Source: Lasiodiplodia sp. COLG20 (taxonomy: Eukaryota; Ascomycota; Dothideomycetes; Botryosphaeriales; Botryosphaeriaceae). From it: 64,000 bases of DNA. Positions 9,605 to 19,926 of this stretch are shown here, piece after piece; positions within the stretch are counted from its first letter, which is position 1; the number at the start of each line of letters is the position of its first letter. The DNA lies in the NCBI GenBank assembly GCA_009801085.1, contig VNWV01000009.1, forward strand, positions 362,501 to 426,500, in the 5' to 3' direction. The notes beneath the pieces are model-generated. The model saw only the letters and a list, made by a program, of their open reading frames with translations, had not been told where the DNA came from and made no database searches. A program made the position numbers and the translations under genes.

Positions 9605-11718
9605 ATGCTGCGCTGGATCACGCGCAACATGCCGTCCGCTTTGCCGCGTGTGCCCATTCCCAAGAATGGCGTCGACTACCGCAACAAGATCGTTCTCGCT
9701 CCCATGGTCCGCTCCGGCGAACTGCCCTCGCGCCTGCTTGCCCTTCATTACGGTGCCGACTTGGTCTGGGGCCCCGAGACCATCGACAAGGCCCTCATCG
9801 GCACGAGGCGCATCGTGAATCCGCAGACCAAGACGATCGAGTACCGCCGCTTCGCCAACAATGGCCAGAAAAACCACGTCCCAGACCCCGACCAGCGCGA
9901 GAGCGTGATATACAGGATAGACCCGGAGCGCGAGAAGGGCAGACTGATTTTCCAGCTTGGCACCCCAACCCCCGAGTCGGCTGTGCAGGCCGCCTCGTTG
10001 GTTGCCGCCGATGTCGCTGGCATCGACGTCAACTCGGGCTGCCCCAAGCCGTTCAGCACCCACGGCGGCATGGGCGCCGCTCTTCTGAAGGACCCCGACA
10101 GGCTGTGCGCCATCCTCGAAGCCCTGGTCAACGAGGTTGGCCGGAAGTTCGAGATTGGCATCAGCGTGAAAATCCGCATTCTGGACAAGCCCGAGGACAC
10201 CAAGGCCCTGGTGAGCAGGCTGGTCAGGACTGGAATCACAGGCTTGACGGTGCACTGTCGCACTACCCCCATGCGTCCGCGCGAGAGGGCCATCCGCCAC
10301 CAGGTGAACATGATCAGGGAGGTTTGCCACGATGCTGGCGTTGCTTGCTTGATCAACGGCGACGTTGACGACTACGACCATGGCTTGCAGCTCATGGATG
10401 AGTTCGGCGTCGACGGCGCCATGATTGCAACCGCTGCCGAGAAGAATTCGAGCGTCTTCCGCCGCAAGGCCGACGGCGGAAAAGCACCGTGGCAGGAGGT
10501 TGTCAAACAATACGTCATCTACACGCTGCAGATTGACAACCGGTGGGGGAACACCAAGTACCTCCTCAGCCAGCTGATTCCTGGCAAGGACAACGCCTAC
10601 AAGAAAATGAACAAGTGCCACTGCTATACGGAGCTGGTCGAGGCCCTGGGCTTCGATGATCTTCTGCACATGGCAAAGGCAACCGACGACAGGCTCAAGA
10701 TTCCCATCCGGACTACCAAGGCTGAGAAACGCGCTCTGGCCAAGGCAGAGGAGGGCGACGCCAAGAAGGCAAAGGTTTCTGTACCCGTTCTGGCTCCACG
10801 CGGCCGCATTCCACGCGGCACCGATGGCGCAGAGCACGCCCAGTACTATGCCCACGAAGCCGCCACGCGCTGGCCATGCACCGCCGATACCGTCTCGTTA
10901 TCCTCGCTACATCTGGTCGTGCGCGCCGGTCGCGATGTCTGGGGCCGCACCGACCGCGCGCAGCCGCTCGCCCTCTCGCTGACGGTTGCTTCGCGCGCAG
11001 GCTTCGCGTCGGCCGCCGCAGACGACGCGCTCGACGGCGGCACCGTGCACTACGGACATTTGAGCAAAAACGTGCTCACGGCGCTGAACAGTGCTACGGC
11101 GACCGGCAACGAGTGGCTGAGCGGCTTGGATGTTGCGAGCAGGACGAGCGAGGCGTTGATGGCGACGGCGGCCGAAGGTGCATTGGAAGCTGCGAGATTA
11201 GATGTGTGCTTCCCCAAGGCGAGCACGCTAGGGACGGGTGCGGGTGTCGAGTGGACGGTGTTTTATGCTCCCGCCACGGGAGACGTGGTTGGCTTCGCGA
11301 GGCAGTTGTATGTGAAGGGTATGTCGATCCCGACGCTAATTGGGGTGAATAGCAATGAGCGCACGAAGAAACAGATGTGCTTGGTAAGCGTGTGGGTCGA
11401 CAAGGTCTCGGATGCAGCGATTGATGCGTACGATGTGGTGGAGGATATCATGCTAAAGGTAAGCTATACTGTTTGCCTTGTACCGGACCGTTTTGATGCT
11501 AACGCTGTGCGTTGCTCCAGACCGTCGAGAACACGGATTTTGAGACTCTCGAGGCTCTCGCCGAGAAGGTAGCCCACACGTTGTTTGACAGCTTCATAAA
11601 GACTGAGTCGTCTGGCTCAAACCTAAGGCTTCGTATCGAAAAGCCGACAGCAGTGCCGCTTGCCGACTTCCCGGCCATTGAGATCTACAGGACTCAAGCC
11701 CAAGTCCTAGGCGCCTAG
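9605..11718 (+). CDS. tRNA-dihydrouridine synthase 2 fused to dihydroneopterin-aldolase-like domain
   Basis: Exons 9605-11458 and 11521-11718 (62-nt intron, GTAAGC...TCCAG with a GCTAAC branch) give 683 residues. Residues 1 to about 390 are a Dus2-type FMN enzyme: YRNKIVLAPMVRSGELPSR at the N-terminus and the catalytic cysteine in NSGCPKPFSTHGG. It reduces U20 in tRNA D-loops. From about 420 onward the chain has the FolB fold: SLSSLHLVV, GGTVHYGHLSKN with the conserved Tyr, and the C-terminal IEKPTAVPLADFPAIEIYR with the conserved Lys. The Glu of the usual EER block near the pterin site appears as Thr-Asp-Arg (GRTDRAQP), so aldolase activity is uncertain. There is no stop, ATG-led restart or plausible intron between the halves, so a real fusion is the simplest reading. 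An ATG at 9629 is an alternative start. Confidence 0.85.
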
Positions 11719-12106
11719 TATAGGAACGAAGGATCGCGCATTCCTAAGATTCACGACCATTGTCGGACAGCTGCAACATACAGCGACCTCCCACAGATAG
11801 GAGGGCAAGTTCCACTTCGGTGCACAGGCCACGCCTACCCTTGGATGACCGACGTTTCTGAAGCTCTTCGTGCAGTGGAGCAGAGATGGAAGGAGGGACA
11901 ACAAAACCACAATCTCAAGCCATTTGCAGCGGACTATGACCATCTTCGGCTGCAGCCGACGTCACAGCCAATGCACGCAAAGCACGGCGAGGTCGTCGCT
12001 GGAAAAGGCCGGCACTTTGGGGACAGGAAGGGGCTTGGTTGCGGGCAACTCGCGCACGCCACTAACGATGGAATTGGGTGTGTATCGGCTTCAGCTTGGA
12101 CGAATA
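11719..12106. other. Intergenic between DUS2 fusion and paralog array
   Basis: About 390 bp. The 3' end of array copy A may extend into its right edge. No independent gene was recognised. Confidence 0.4.
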
Positions 12107-13578
12107 CTACAGAGGAGCTCTGGCATACGTGCCGAGCGCAGAGACACAAGGAACTCGAAACTTCGCCCGCCCATTGCCGTTCGTGTCTCTCTCAGTGAAG
12201 GAAGCCGAGTCTCTTCGACACGCCCAACTGGGCAGTGACGTGGTGAAGGTTTTTGACCTGTTACCTGTGAGTGGTGCGCTCACATATCCCATTGAGCCTT
12301 CTTTTCGACACTTCCGAATCAGCTCCGCCGAATGCAGCCCTTCGGTGTTTGGGCAATTCGCCACTGCCTCCACATAGCCGGCAACGTCCCTGTAGCTGCC
12401 GAGGATGATGTATCTGAGGTATGCACTTGACGTGGCCTCCACGGAACGGCGCTGGAAGCGGGAGATGGTGCCCTAGGCAATGGTCCGGATGGCGGGGTTG
12501 CCCTGTTATGGCAGCACGGGGTCGATCTGCTGCCGTCAGTAGTGTCCCTTTCGACGCGGCAGCTGGGGGTGGGCTTACTCGCGTAGGAGCGCGAGAGCTC
12601 CCTTCCTGGAGTGACAAAAGGATGTCGTCCATTATTGCCCTGGAAATCTGTCAGTACTTCACACGAACAAGCAGGAGCGTGTAACGCAGGACTTTATTGT
12701 CTGCACCCTGTGCCACCCTCGGTTCTCACACTTGGCACTGTCACGGCGGCCTCGCCCTGGTTCCTCCCCTGGCTTCTCTTGTTGCTCTCCAGGACATTGC
12801 ATATCCTGGCCCTCGCTTTGTGGATCTCGATGGGTCAATGCGGTCCGTCTGAACAGTTCGCGGATCTTCTGGGTTACGTCCTGCATTCTGAGTTGGCCTT
12901 CTTCCCCTTCCCCTCTCACCACCGTCTGGCGTGCCCACTCCATGGTATCGCGCCATTGATGCTGGTTGTCTTCAATGACTCGCTTGACTTGCTCCCGGAG
13001 TTCTTGATTCTGTTCCTTGACGCCCATTGCGTCGCTGAAGGGCCTTCCTTGCGGGTTGTTGAAAGCGTATGGTGCCACCATGGCGCGCACATCCACGTTG
13101 AAGTATCTGCAGTCAGCCGTGCAGCGATACAGAAACTGGAGCTCCTGCGCATCCAACCGAATTCTTTGCGGCCATTCGATTTCTCGCAAGGCGGCAGTCA
13201 TTCTGCGACGTCGAGGCATTGGTGTCGGGGATCTCGACTTGGAATAGGCTCCCTGGTATTTCGACGTATCGTTTGTGGCGAGGCCTATTTCCTTCTTCTC
13301 GTCATCCTCAGAATCAGAGCCCAGGTCGACAATGTTCTGTCCGGTGCGAGCGCGTTAGCCATCATACCAGCCATGGCCCCGACTGGAGTTTTTACCGAGG
13401 GTGGTACAGGCCGATCAGGGTTGGAGCTGTACTCGCTGCTATCCACAGGCGAGCTTCGGCTGTCGGGTTGCCAAATGAAAGGGCTCGTCGGAGAAGAGGA
13501 GGCAAATACTCCTGTCGCTGATCGGAATTGCTCCACGTAACTGCGATCTGATGGATTCGACGACATTGTTTCTGGCAT
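12107..13578 (-). CDS. Array copy A: unrecognised PYxF/GRP-motif protein
   Basis: Exon 1 13578-13396 (61 residues, Ser/Pro-rich) joins exon 2 from 13336 through a 59-nt intron (GTAAAA...GACAG, GGCTAAC branch) in phase 0. Exon 2 runs to at most 12659. It has an acidic SDSEDDE patch, the block EWPQRIRLDAQELQFLYR, the motif APYAFNNPQGRP at 13040-13075, then a charged helical stretch. A last exon from about 12451 encodes a C-terminal block ending LHSAELIRKCRKEG. The exon 2-3 junction and the true stop are not certain; 12107 is the read-through stop. Every block has a counterpart in copy B (PRQVRLSAGELRLLHQ, APYAFN, YHAAELIRQCK), which shows that these are coding exons. No known domain recognised. 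Confidence 0.55.
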
Positions 13579-13950
13579 GCAGAGACTTGACGCCGAAACC
13601 CTTTTTGAATGTGCTCATGCGAACGCGTCATCACCCACATTGACGTTTGGTTTCAACGAGGAGGCTGGGCTGTGGATGCAAGTGCGGCCTGCTCCTGCAT
13701 CGGGATCCTTCCCCGACTGTGGGGTGCTGCATCTGGGTTGATTGCGATCAGGTCAGGGATCGCGCATCCGCTTCCCCGATGACTTGGACATTTCTACAAG
13801 GATGGTCCTGCACGGTTACGAGAAGACGACGTATCAACCCTCCTGCATACGATTCCAGGCACCAGCAGACGTGCACATGTCTCAGTTTGAGCCTCGCTAC
13901 AATGTGAAAACATTTTAAAAAAAAGCAATTGTGGCTACCAATGCATTCCT

Positions 13951-15129
13951 TCATGTCGTCCCGCGCAGCTTAGAGGTCCCGTATGGACCGTGCTGGAAGG
14001 CCGAGTGCCGTGAGGATTGGCCTTATGCCCGCGTGCTGCCTGCCTTCAGCATGATACTGGGGATCCGGCGGATGGGCCTACTTACAGGAGGATTGGATTT
14101 TGCGTGTTGGGTTTTGCACTGGCGTATCAATTCTGCCGCGTGATACCGTACATCTCCGCACTTCGCAACCACCGCGATATTCGTCTCCCACACATGGCGT
14201 TCGGTCACAAAGAGGCCGAGGGGGACCAAACGGTCCTCTTTGAACTGGTCGTGCAACTTCCGACAGCCGGGGCTACGCGCGAAGTGGCTCTCCTCACCCG
14301 GACCCGTCCTGCTTCTCCTGCTCGAGCTTGCTGCGTCCGCGGATCGACCTTGCTCTTGGATTTCTGGGCGGCGCTGGTTCTCGTTGGCCTCGGGATCGGC
14401 CCGCTCCTCTGCTGGCATCGCGCTTGTGCCAACTTCGGGCGCAGGGCCTCCTGCCGTGACGCGCTTGAGGGCTGATTCGACTTTCGCCAAACGAACCTGC
14501 GTCAGCCACAGCTCCTTGTCGATGACCTGGACCTCGTCATCCCTGGCGGTCGTTTCCTCTGACTGTCGAAAGGCTCGCCGGACCGTGCTCGTGGCATGTG
14601 CAACAACCTCCTTGGAGAAGCGGTCATCTCGGCATGCTTGGGCGGCTTTCCTGATCCTGCGGGCCAAGCCCCGCTTCTCGGACAGTCGCCTGACGTGCGC
14701 TGCGTCTTCTTCGGTCCTGTCGAGGATTCCGGCATCGACGAACTCACGGTACGGGTCATTTCTAGCGTTGAAGGCGTACGGGGCAATGTCGTGGCGGCAT
14801 TGCGCCGCCACGACATTGCCTGTAAGCTGGTGCAAGAGCCGAAGCTCTCCAGCCGACAGGCGCACTTGGCGAGGCCATCGCAGGTTGCGACGCTCCGCCG
14901 TCATCCTTGGGCCGGGCCGAGGACGTGGCTCTTCTTCATCCGACTCCACCGTGTATACTCTGTTCTGCGGGCTGTTAGTTGACAAGCATAAGCTTTGCTC
15001 TCGCAATACGTACGCGTGGCTGGGAACCGTGCATTGTTGGGCCCTCGTTTTGATCCGCCATTCCTCCGGAGGCGTGGCCGCTATTCGAAGGCCCAGGCGT
15101 CGCGCTTCTCCTTCGGTCGGAGTGGTCAT
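13951..15129 (-). CDS. Array copy B: unrecognised PYxF/GRP-motif protein
   Basis: Main exon 15129-14086 plus a short last exon 13992-13951 across a GTAAGT...TTCCAG intron gives about 361 residues. Without that splice the frame stops at 14023. Order: short N-terminus (MTTPTEGEARR), acidic VESDEEE, LRWPRQVRLSAGELRLLHQ, APYAFN at 14770-14784, a long charged helix, a Gln/Arg/Ser-rich linker, then a C-terminal block with YHAAELIRQCK. A possible 42-nt in-frame intron (GTACGT...CTAACAG) near 14965-15006 could be removed or kept. Copy A suggests a phase-0 boundary just before the VESDEEE block. The frame is also open upstream to 15543 but that part looks non-coding. Closest relative in the window is copy A. 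Function unknown. Confidence 0.6.
14782..14820. repeat. Perfect 17-bp inverted repeat inside copy B
   Basis: Arms 14782-14798 and 14804-14820 are exact reverse complements (GGCAATGTCGTGGCGGC), separated by a 5-nt loop. It sits within the coding frame just before the APYAFN motif, in a segment that differs among the paralogs. Confidence 0.9.
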
Positions 15130-15471
15130 GGTGGCTGCTGGCTCTTGGGGCCATGGAAATCGATACAACAGGACTTCTCCGAGAGGGCATTGCGATGAAG
15201 TGTGGAGAAGGAGGAACAACTGCGCGATGAGCTTTAAACGCGTGTCAGCAGGGAGCTCTTCCCGCCATCTCATTATGCCCAGCCCCTCTTCCTGCCTTGT
15301 TACCAGGCACTCGGTCCAGGTGCTGTTGGCAAATCCGAGCGTGTTCGCGTACCACCATGCATGGTGGAGAAAAGAGGGCGGCTCTCCAGGAATAGGCCCC
15401 CATCCCCCCATCCCAGATTGAAACACGCTCACGGAATCCTGGCTATCTGGATTTGTTTGTGGGTACGATGT

Positions 15472-15625
15472 GATGTGACCAGTCCGATCGCGGTCATGCA
15501 CATCGTCGACGGCACAATTCTGGAACCCCTGCCCATGACGCACGGCGCGGGTGCTCTTATCAGCTACCAGCTGTAGGCCTCCAACAAAAGTTGTTCTCCC
15601 CGTCGATCAACGGCTGGGCCGCATG
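15472..15625. repeat. Array spacer repeat R1
   Basis: Begins GATGTGACCAGTCCGAT and ends CGATCAACGGCTGGGC. Roughly three quarters identical by eye to R2 at 15968-16096, with small indels. It lies between the gene fragment at 15636-15838 and copy B, as expected for a duplicated gene-plus-spacer unit. Confidence 0.8.
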
Positions 15626-15635
15626 GAACCCCTAG

Positions 15636-15838
15636 TCAAAGCTGCTGGTGGGCCCTCTGTTGCACAGACACTGTAGCGATGGTAAACTGAGAAAAAAGAA
15701 AGGAAAGGAAAGGCACGACACGCCTGTCCATTTCATCGCCGACGAGTTCTCGATGCAATCCCAGCGCTTCCTTGATTTCCCGCATCCCTTCATGGAGTGC
15801 GTGTACGTACTCACGGGCCTTTTGAACCATCTTCCCAT
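15636..15838 (-). pseudogene. Gene fragment: orphan coiled-coil exon of the array family
   Basis: After a splice-acceptor-like CTCGCAG, the minus frame encodes MVQKAREYVHALHEGMREIK and continues as a helix before stopping at 15636. It aligns by eye with the last exon of copy C (MQEQARTIRHLEKQVKEQ...), including the Met-x-x-x-Ala-Arg start and the Pro-x-Leu end. No matching PYxF/GRP exon lies upstream. Spacer repeats R1 and R2 flank it on both sides. The simplest reading is a copy reduced to its final exon by deletion. Confidence 0.5.
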
Positions 15839-15967
15839 TTGCGACTGCGAGTTTCGGGATCGTGGATGCTGTCGTGGGCGTTTAAGAAGTACCCACAGAC
15901 ATGAATTACTGGTGGAACGGCTGATCAGGGCTCTTTGTTACACTTTGATCATGGCATTGTCTGTGGC

Positions 15968-16096
15968 GATGTGACCAGCCCGATCTCGGCTGTGCACCCA
16001 CCCCTGTCCCAGGAACCCTGCACGACGCGGATGCACTCATCAGGTACCGGCTGCAGGCCACCGGCCAATGGTGCCGATCAACGGCTGGGCTGCATG
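15968..16096. repeat. Array spacer repeat R2
   Basis: Diverged copy of R1: GATGTGACCAGCCCGAT at the left, GCACTCATCAGGTACCGGC in the middle, and CGATCAACGGCTGGGC at the right. It lies between copy C and the coiled-coil fragment. Confidence 0.8.
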
Positions 16097-16162
16097 TTCA
16101 AGTGAGCTTATGCATACGTGCACATCTCATGGAAATTTTTCGCAAGGACTGCTCCGCGTTGA

Positions 16163-16911
16163 TTAAGCATGCATCATGCTGCTGAGTCCTTCCACTGCTT
16201 CGTAGAGGGGAAGTAGATGCTCTTTGACCCTCTCGTCGATCCTTGCATCCAGCGCAGTGATGACCCGGCGCTGTTCCTTGACCTGCTTTTCCAAGTGCCG
16301 GATGGTTCTTGCCTGCTCCTGCATCTGCTCACTCCCACCCCCCGTTTCAGCAGGTCTGCGGATGACTGTCAGCCCAGCATCTCGTCGACGCGCACACTGC
16401 TACTCACCGGCATATGACGACGCGTGGCGAACCTCGGGCCGCCTCCCCTCGGCCGGGACTTGCTCCACCAGCCTCACTCACTTCGCTTCGCTGGCGCGCT
16501 CTCTCTTGCCGCCGCTCCAGGAGCTCAAACCTGCGGCGTAGCTGCGTGTTGGGCCGTCCTCGGCTCAGGAACGCGTTCGGGTAGCGTATGCTGCGCTCTC
16601 TGGGCGGCATTTCCGTCCAGATTCTGTGCAGTTCTGCCGTTGACTCTCTGTCGCGGCCTTCGCTTGGGCGTTTATCTGCCGAGCGCCGCGTCAAGGTGCT
16701 TTGGCGCTCTGGTGATGACTGCGGGCGACGATGGAATCAGCAAGAGGCAGTCACGGAGATGCGGTGCTCCTACAGGCTGTGGGCTCTCCTGCTTGACTGG
16801 GCCGGGTGTTGGATATGGCTGCTTGGCTCTGCGGCCATGGTCAGCGCATCTCTGTTTCTTGCGAGGTTGGTGAGTTCGAGAGGCACTGGAAGCGTCGCGC
16901 CGTGGACCCAT
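16163..16911 (-). CDS. Array copy C: unrecognised PYxF/GRP-like protein with C-terminal coiled coil
   Basis: Exons 16911-16774, 16718-16408 and 16355-16163 give about 213 residues. The introns are 55 nt (GTAGGA...CGCAG) and 52 nt (GTGAGT...CGCAG, GGGCTGACAG branch). Both junctions keep phase. Exon 1 is basic and proline-rich. Exon 2 carries the motif variant RYPNAFLSRGRP (16551-16586) followed by an Arg/Gln/Glu helix. Exon 3 is a clean coiled coil (EQMQEQARTIRHLEKQVKEQ...). The motif-then-coil layout matches copy E. The start could be earlier, because a TCACAG acceptor precedes this ATG. Function unknown. Confidence 0.55.
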
Positions 16912-17121
16912 GCTGTTGTTGGTCTTGAAGTGGATTTGGAGCTGCTGTGAGTACGGGCTTTTTGACCTCGCAATGACCTACGCAAGGGCCTCCTGCTGGA
17001 AGCCTTGCAGCTCGGCACCAGACCTGCTGCGCGTCACACGTTAATGATGCGAGTGCTTGGAGTCATGCACGATGAAGTGTGTTCAACCTATCGCTACTTG
17101 GCGCAAGAAATCCATGCAAGT

Positions 17122-17690
17122 CTACCTGCCAGGCAGGCGCCAGCTGCTGCCGCCGCGCGTATTGAACGCGCTGCTCCGCGGGCCACCCCTGTAACCACGG
17201 CCGCCGGGGCGGGCCCGCCCAACGCCTTGGGAGACGACATTTTCAATGTGTCTCGTGGCCTTGGTGAGCGTCTCTTGAATCTTCGCCGCTACCGGGTCAA
17301 ACTTGGCGTTGATTTTGTCGTCGAGGGCCAGTTCTTGCTGCTCCATCCGCTGCTTCAAAGCCTGAATCTCGTAGGCCTCGAATAAGAATGGTGTCGAGGC
17401 CCGCGAATGAGGCATGTCGATTGGCTTGTGCCGGCTGGGAGTCGGCGTGGTCGGTTCGGTCTTTTGTCCCCGCGTCAGTGAAGAGCTGGCTTCCTGGTAG
17501 GTGAACTCACGCCATTCGCCGGGTCCATCGACACGGTGAAGGTGCGGCGTGCCGAGTGACTTCCGGCACGGGACCTATGGATCGAGTCCGTGAAGGTCCA
17601 CTTTGGGGAGTTCGCGCCAGCCGGCCTCGGGGTGCTGGCTGAAGCCCTCGCCGTTTTCTTGGCCCTGGCTTTGTTCTTTGATAGGCTCAT
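17122..17690 (-). CDS. Array copy D: basic coiled-coil protein with RGG-like tail
   Basis: Exons 17690-17511 and 17460-17122 join in phase 0 across a 50-nt intron (GTGAGT...AAAAG, CACTGAC branch), giving 172 residues. Exon 1 is Lys/Arg/Ala-rich (MSLSKNKARAKKTARA) and lacks the PYxF/GRP motif. Exon 2 holds a coiled coil (IQALKQRMEQQELALDDKIN...) and a Gly/Arg tail (GRARPGGRGYRGG) that resembles the end of copy E (SGRFGGRQLG). Assigned to the array by position, strand and C-terminal layout. It may be a truncated member that lost its motif exon. Function unknown. Confidence 0.5.
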
Positions 17691-17920
17691 GCTGGGAAAT
17701 AGATGGTTCTGAGAAGAGCAAGAAAAGCAGCCGCGTCGCATCGCGTCGCGGACCTGACGCGCACCCTGGCCTTCTTTTTCCTACGTAAGCGACAGGGGCT
17801 CGCACAAACGTCGAATAGAACCCGTTTGAAAATGGGTGTGGTTGGCTCATCCTTGGCTACACGGGAAAATCTCAATTTGTACGCGGTAAAGGAGGCAGGC
17901 CAAGCGCCTGCTGACGGTAC

Positions 17921-18950
17921 CTAGGCTACGGAGCTTTTTATCGGGCTACCAAGCTGGCGCCCACCAAACCGGCCAGACATGAAAGCGTTCGCGAGCTCTC
18001 CCATCTGCTTCGACATGGATGCCGTCAGCTCCCGGATCTGCTCGCCAAGCGCGTCGTTGAGCCGCCTCTGTTCCTCTTCTAGAGGTTCGACGGCCGATCG
18101 GATGCGCTGGTCAACAGTGCGGTCTTGCCTCTCGGCGACCTTGTCGAGGGCCTGCTGCGTTGCCGCCTCCAAGAACTGGACTCTTTCTTCCAGCACTCGG
18201 ATACGGCCACCGTCATTGGTCGGGTCCCGTCCCTTTCCCTTCCATCTACCGAGCACGACCGGAGCACTGCTCGGAGAATACGACCTGTGACGGTGTGCTT
18301 AGCTCAAGCCCCCCGACGTGAACAAGAATCAATTACCTTGGATGAGGCGGTGAGTTTGGACTTGGCAGCCGCTGAGCTGATATGGGGCTTTGCCTGTCGG
18401 GAGGGCTGCTCAACCTTCCCGCTTCGATCTGACGGGCCTCGTATGCTTGGAATTCTCGCTTGAACAATGCCCGGGGTCGGCCATCCGAGCGCTTGAAGCA
18501 GTAGGGTGCCTTCCGGACGCGGTCCTGCGGCGAGAATTCTGCCATCCACCGATAGAGAGTCGCAATGCCCGCTCGCTGGTTTGGTGGATACAGGACATCC
18601 AGTTGGGTTTTAGTCAGCCGGTCGTGCCGCTTCTTTGCGCCCGAGCGCACCTTGCGACGCTGGACACTGGTCAGAAGATTGCTCGAGAGGTTGCGGGTGG
18701 CGCTCACCGCAGCACTTTTGCGACCGTCGTCAGAGTCGGAATCCCCGGACGATGACGGCACGTACGATCGCACGGTGCTCGTGTCGTCGTCGTCTGTGTT
18801 CGAAGGAGTCGGATGGGGATCCGGCTTCAGGGCGAGAGGCTCCGCGTCATGGCTTCGACGTGAGTGCAGCTTGACCCGGTGCGATCTCTTCGCCTGTAAC
18901 TCAGTCACCGTCGGCCAAGTGCGGGTGTGGCGAGCGCTTACCCTGACCAT
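17921..18950 (-). CDS. Array copy E: unrecognised PYxF/GRP-motif protein with coiled coil
   Basis: Exons 18950-18942 (MVR only), 18893-18337 and 18284-17921 give 309 residues. The first intron (48 nt, GTAAGC...TTACAG) is a multiple of three without a stop, so it may be retained. The second (52 nt, GTAATT...CACAG) is needed to reach the coiled coil, and its phase matches. Content: acidic GDSDSDDG, a basic patch, LTKTQLDVLYPPNQRAGIATL, the motif APYCFKRSDGRP (18474-18509), a basic linker, then a heptad-rich helix (RIRVLEERVQFLEAATQQ...) ending FMSGRFGGRQLGSP. The acidic patch, basic patch and coil would suit a nuclear DNA- or chromatin-associated protein, but that is speculation. Confidence 0.6.
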
Positions 18951-19926
18951 GTCTGGAGTGTTGGTGTGCTAAGTCTACATGGCGGGCAGGCTTCGTTGGC
19001 AGCAGGTAGGTGTCGGTGGTACAAAGCTGCTCTCGAAGCACTTCATTTGGAATGCGCGGCATGACAGATGTTGCGGTGTGATGGATCGAAACGAGGAAAG
19101 CTTCGGTTGGATATCCCTGCAATAGAGTTTCGGTGGCTTGCTATCTGGCGCACAAGCAGTGCAGCAGGCGGCGCGAGTATTTGGCGAGGGAGAGGCGTCG
19201 TCGCCAGTAGCTCAGGATGCCACGCTGTGCGCCTTGTGGCTGGCCGGCAACCCGGTCTGGCGTGGGCGACACCAGCCGCGGTGCGACGTCGCGGGCCGCT
19301 TGGCCGCGCGAGGTGGTTGTGGAGACGGAGGTGATGGGCGGCAGGGTGCATGTCGCTTGTTTGCGACGACGCTGCGCTGGCCTCGCCATGCGGGTGAGCT
19401 TTCAGCTCGCCAACCAGTCGGCCGGTTCTGCGCCAAAATGCCCGGCTAATCCGCTGCGGCGGGCGCGTTGATGAGATCCGAGATGGCGCCAAGCAGATGG
19501 TGCTCCTCCACCGGCCAAGCGCACGCTTCTGGAACTCGTCCCCCGATATCGACCGCCGCCCATTGGCCTCGCGCCCGCCTGCCGCGCGCGCCCAAGCCTG
19601 GAATGTTCCGCCCCCATCGTCTAAACTGCTTGGCCCGCGAGCCAAGAGCGCCCGAGAGTCAGATTCCCACTCCTCTCCGCTCTGGGGTCCCCGCATCCCG
19701 TTTCTCCACGCTGGACTGAAGCGGCGCGGCAACCGTTGCACCCTCACTTGCCAAGCGCATTGCCATGTGCCGCCATGGACTCCTTTCACCCGGGCTGTGC
19801 TCGAGTTGGACACGGTTTGTCACCGTTGCACCGTGCCGATTCGACCTGCTTGCTGCTGCCCATAAAAGAATCCGCTCCTCCCCCGGCCCCAGTCACCCAA
19901 ACACTTGACTTCGACCCATCTTCGAC
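18951..19926. other. Intergenic, promoter side of the Dal5-like transporter
   Basis: About 1 kb. A long minus frame at 19043-19813 looks like chance in GC-rich sequence (Arg/Ala/Pro/His-rich, no domain). The last 150 bp contain CATAAAAGAATCC near 19861, a possible TATA-like site, then pyrimidine-rich leader. Confidence 0.45.

Noticed and set aside
9527..10855. 442-codon minus frame opposite the DUS2 domain
   Set aside because: It is the antisense shadow of a strongly supported coding exon, and it shows no domain.
12611..13540. 309-codon plus frame, with hydrophobic start
   Set aside because: It lies antisense to copy A, whose blocks match copy B in the minus frame. The plus frame has no paralog match.
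14240..15421. 393-codon plus frame
   Set aside because: Antisense to copy B. Arg/Ser/Ala-rich, with no motif and no counterpart opposite copy A.
19043..19813. 256-codon minus frame upstream of the Dal5-like transporter
   Set aside because: Low-complexity Arg/Ala/Pro/His sequence in GC-rich promoter DNA. It does not carry the array motif, so it was not counted as a sixth copy.
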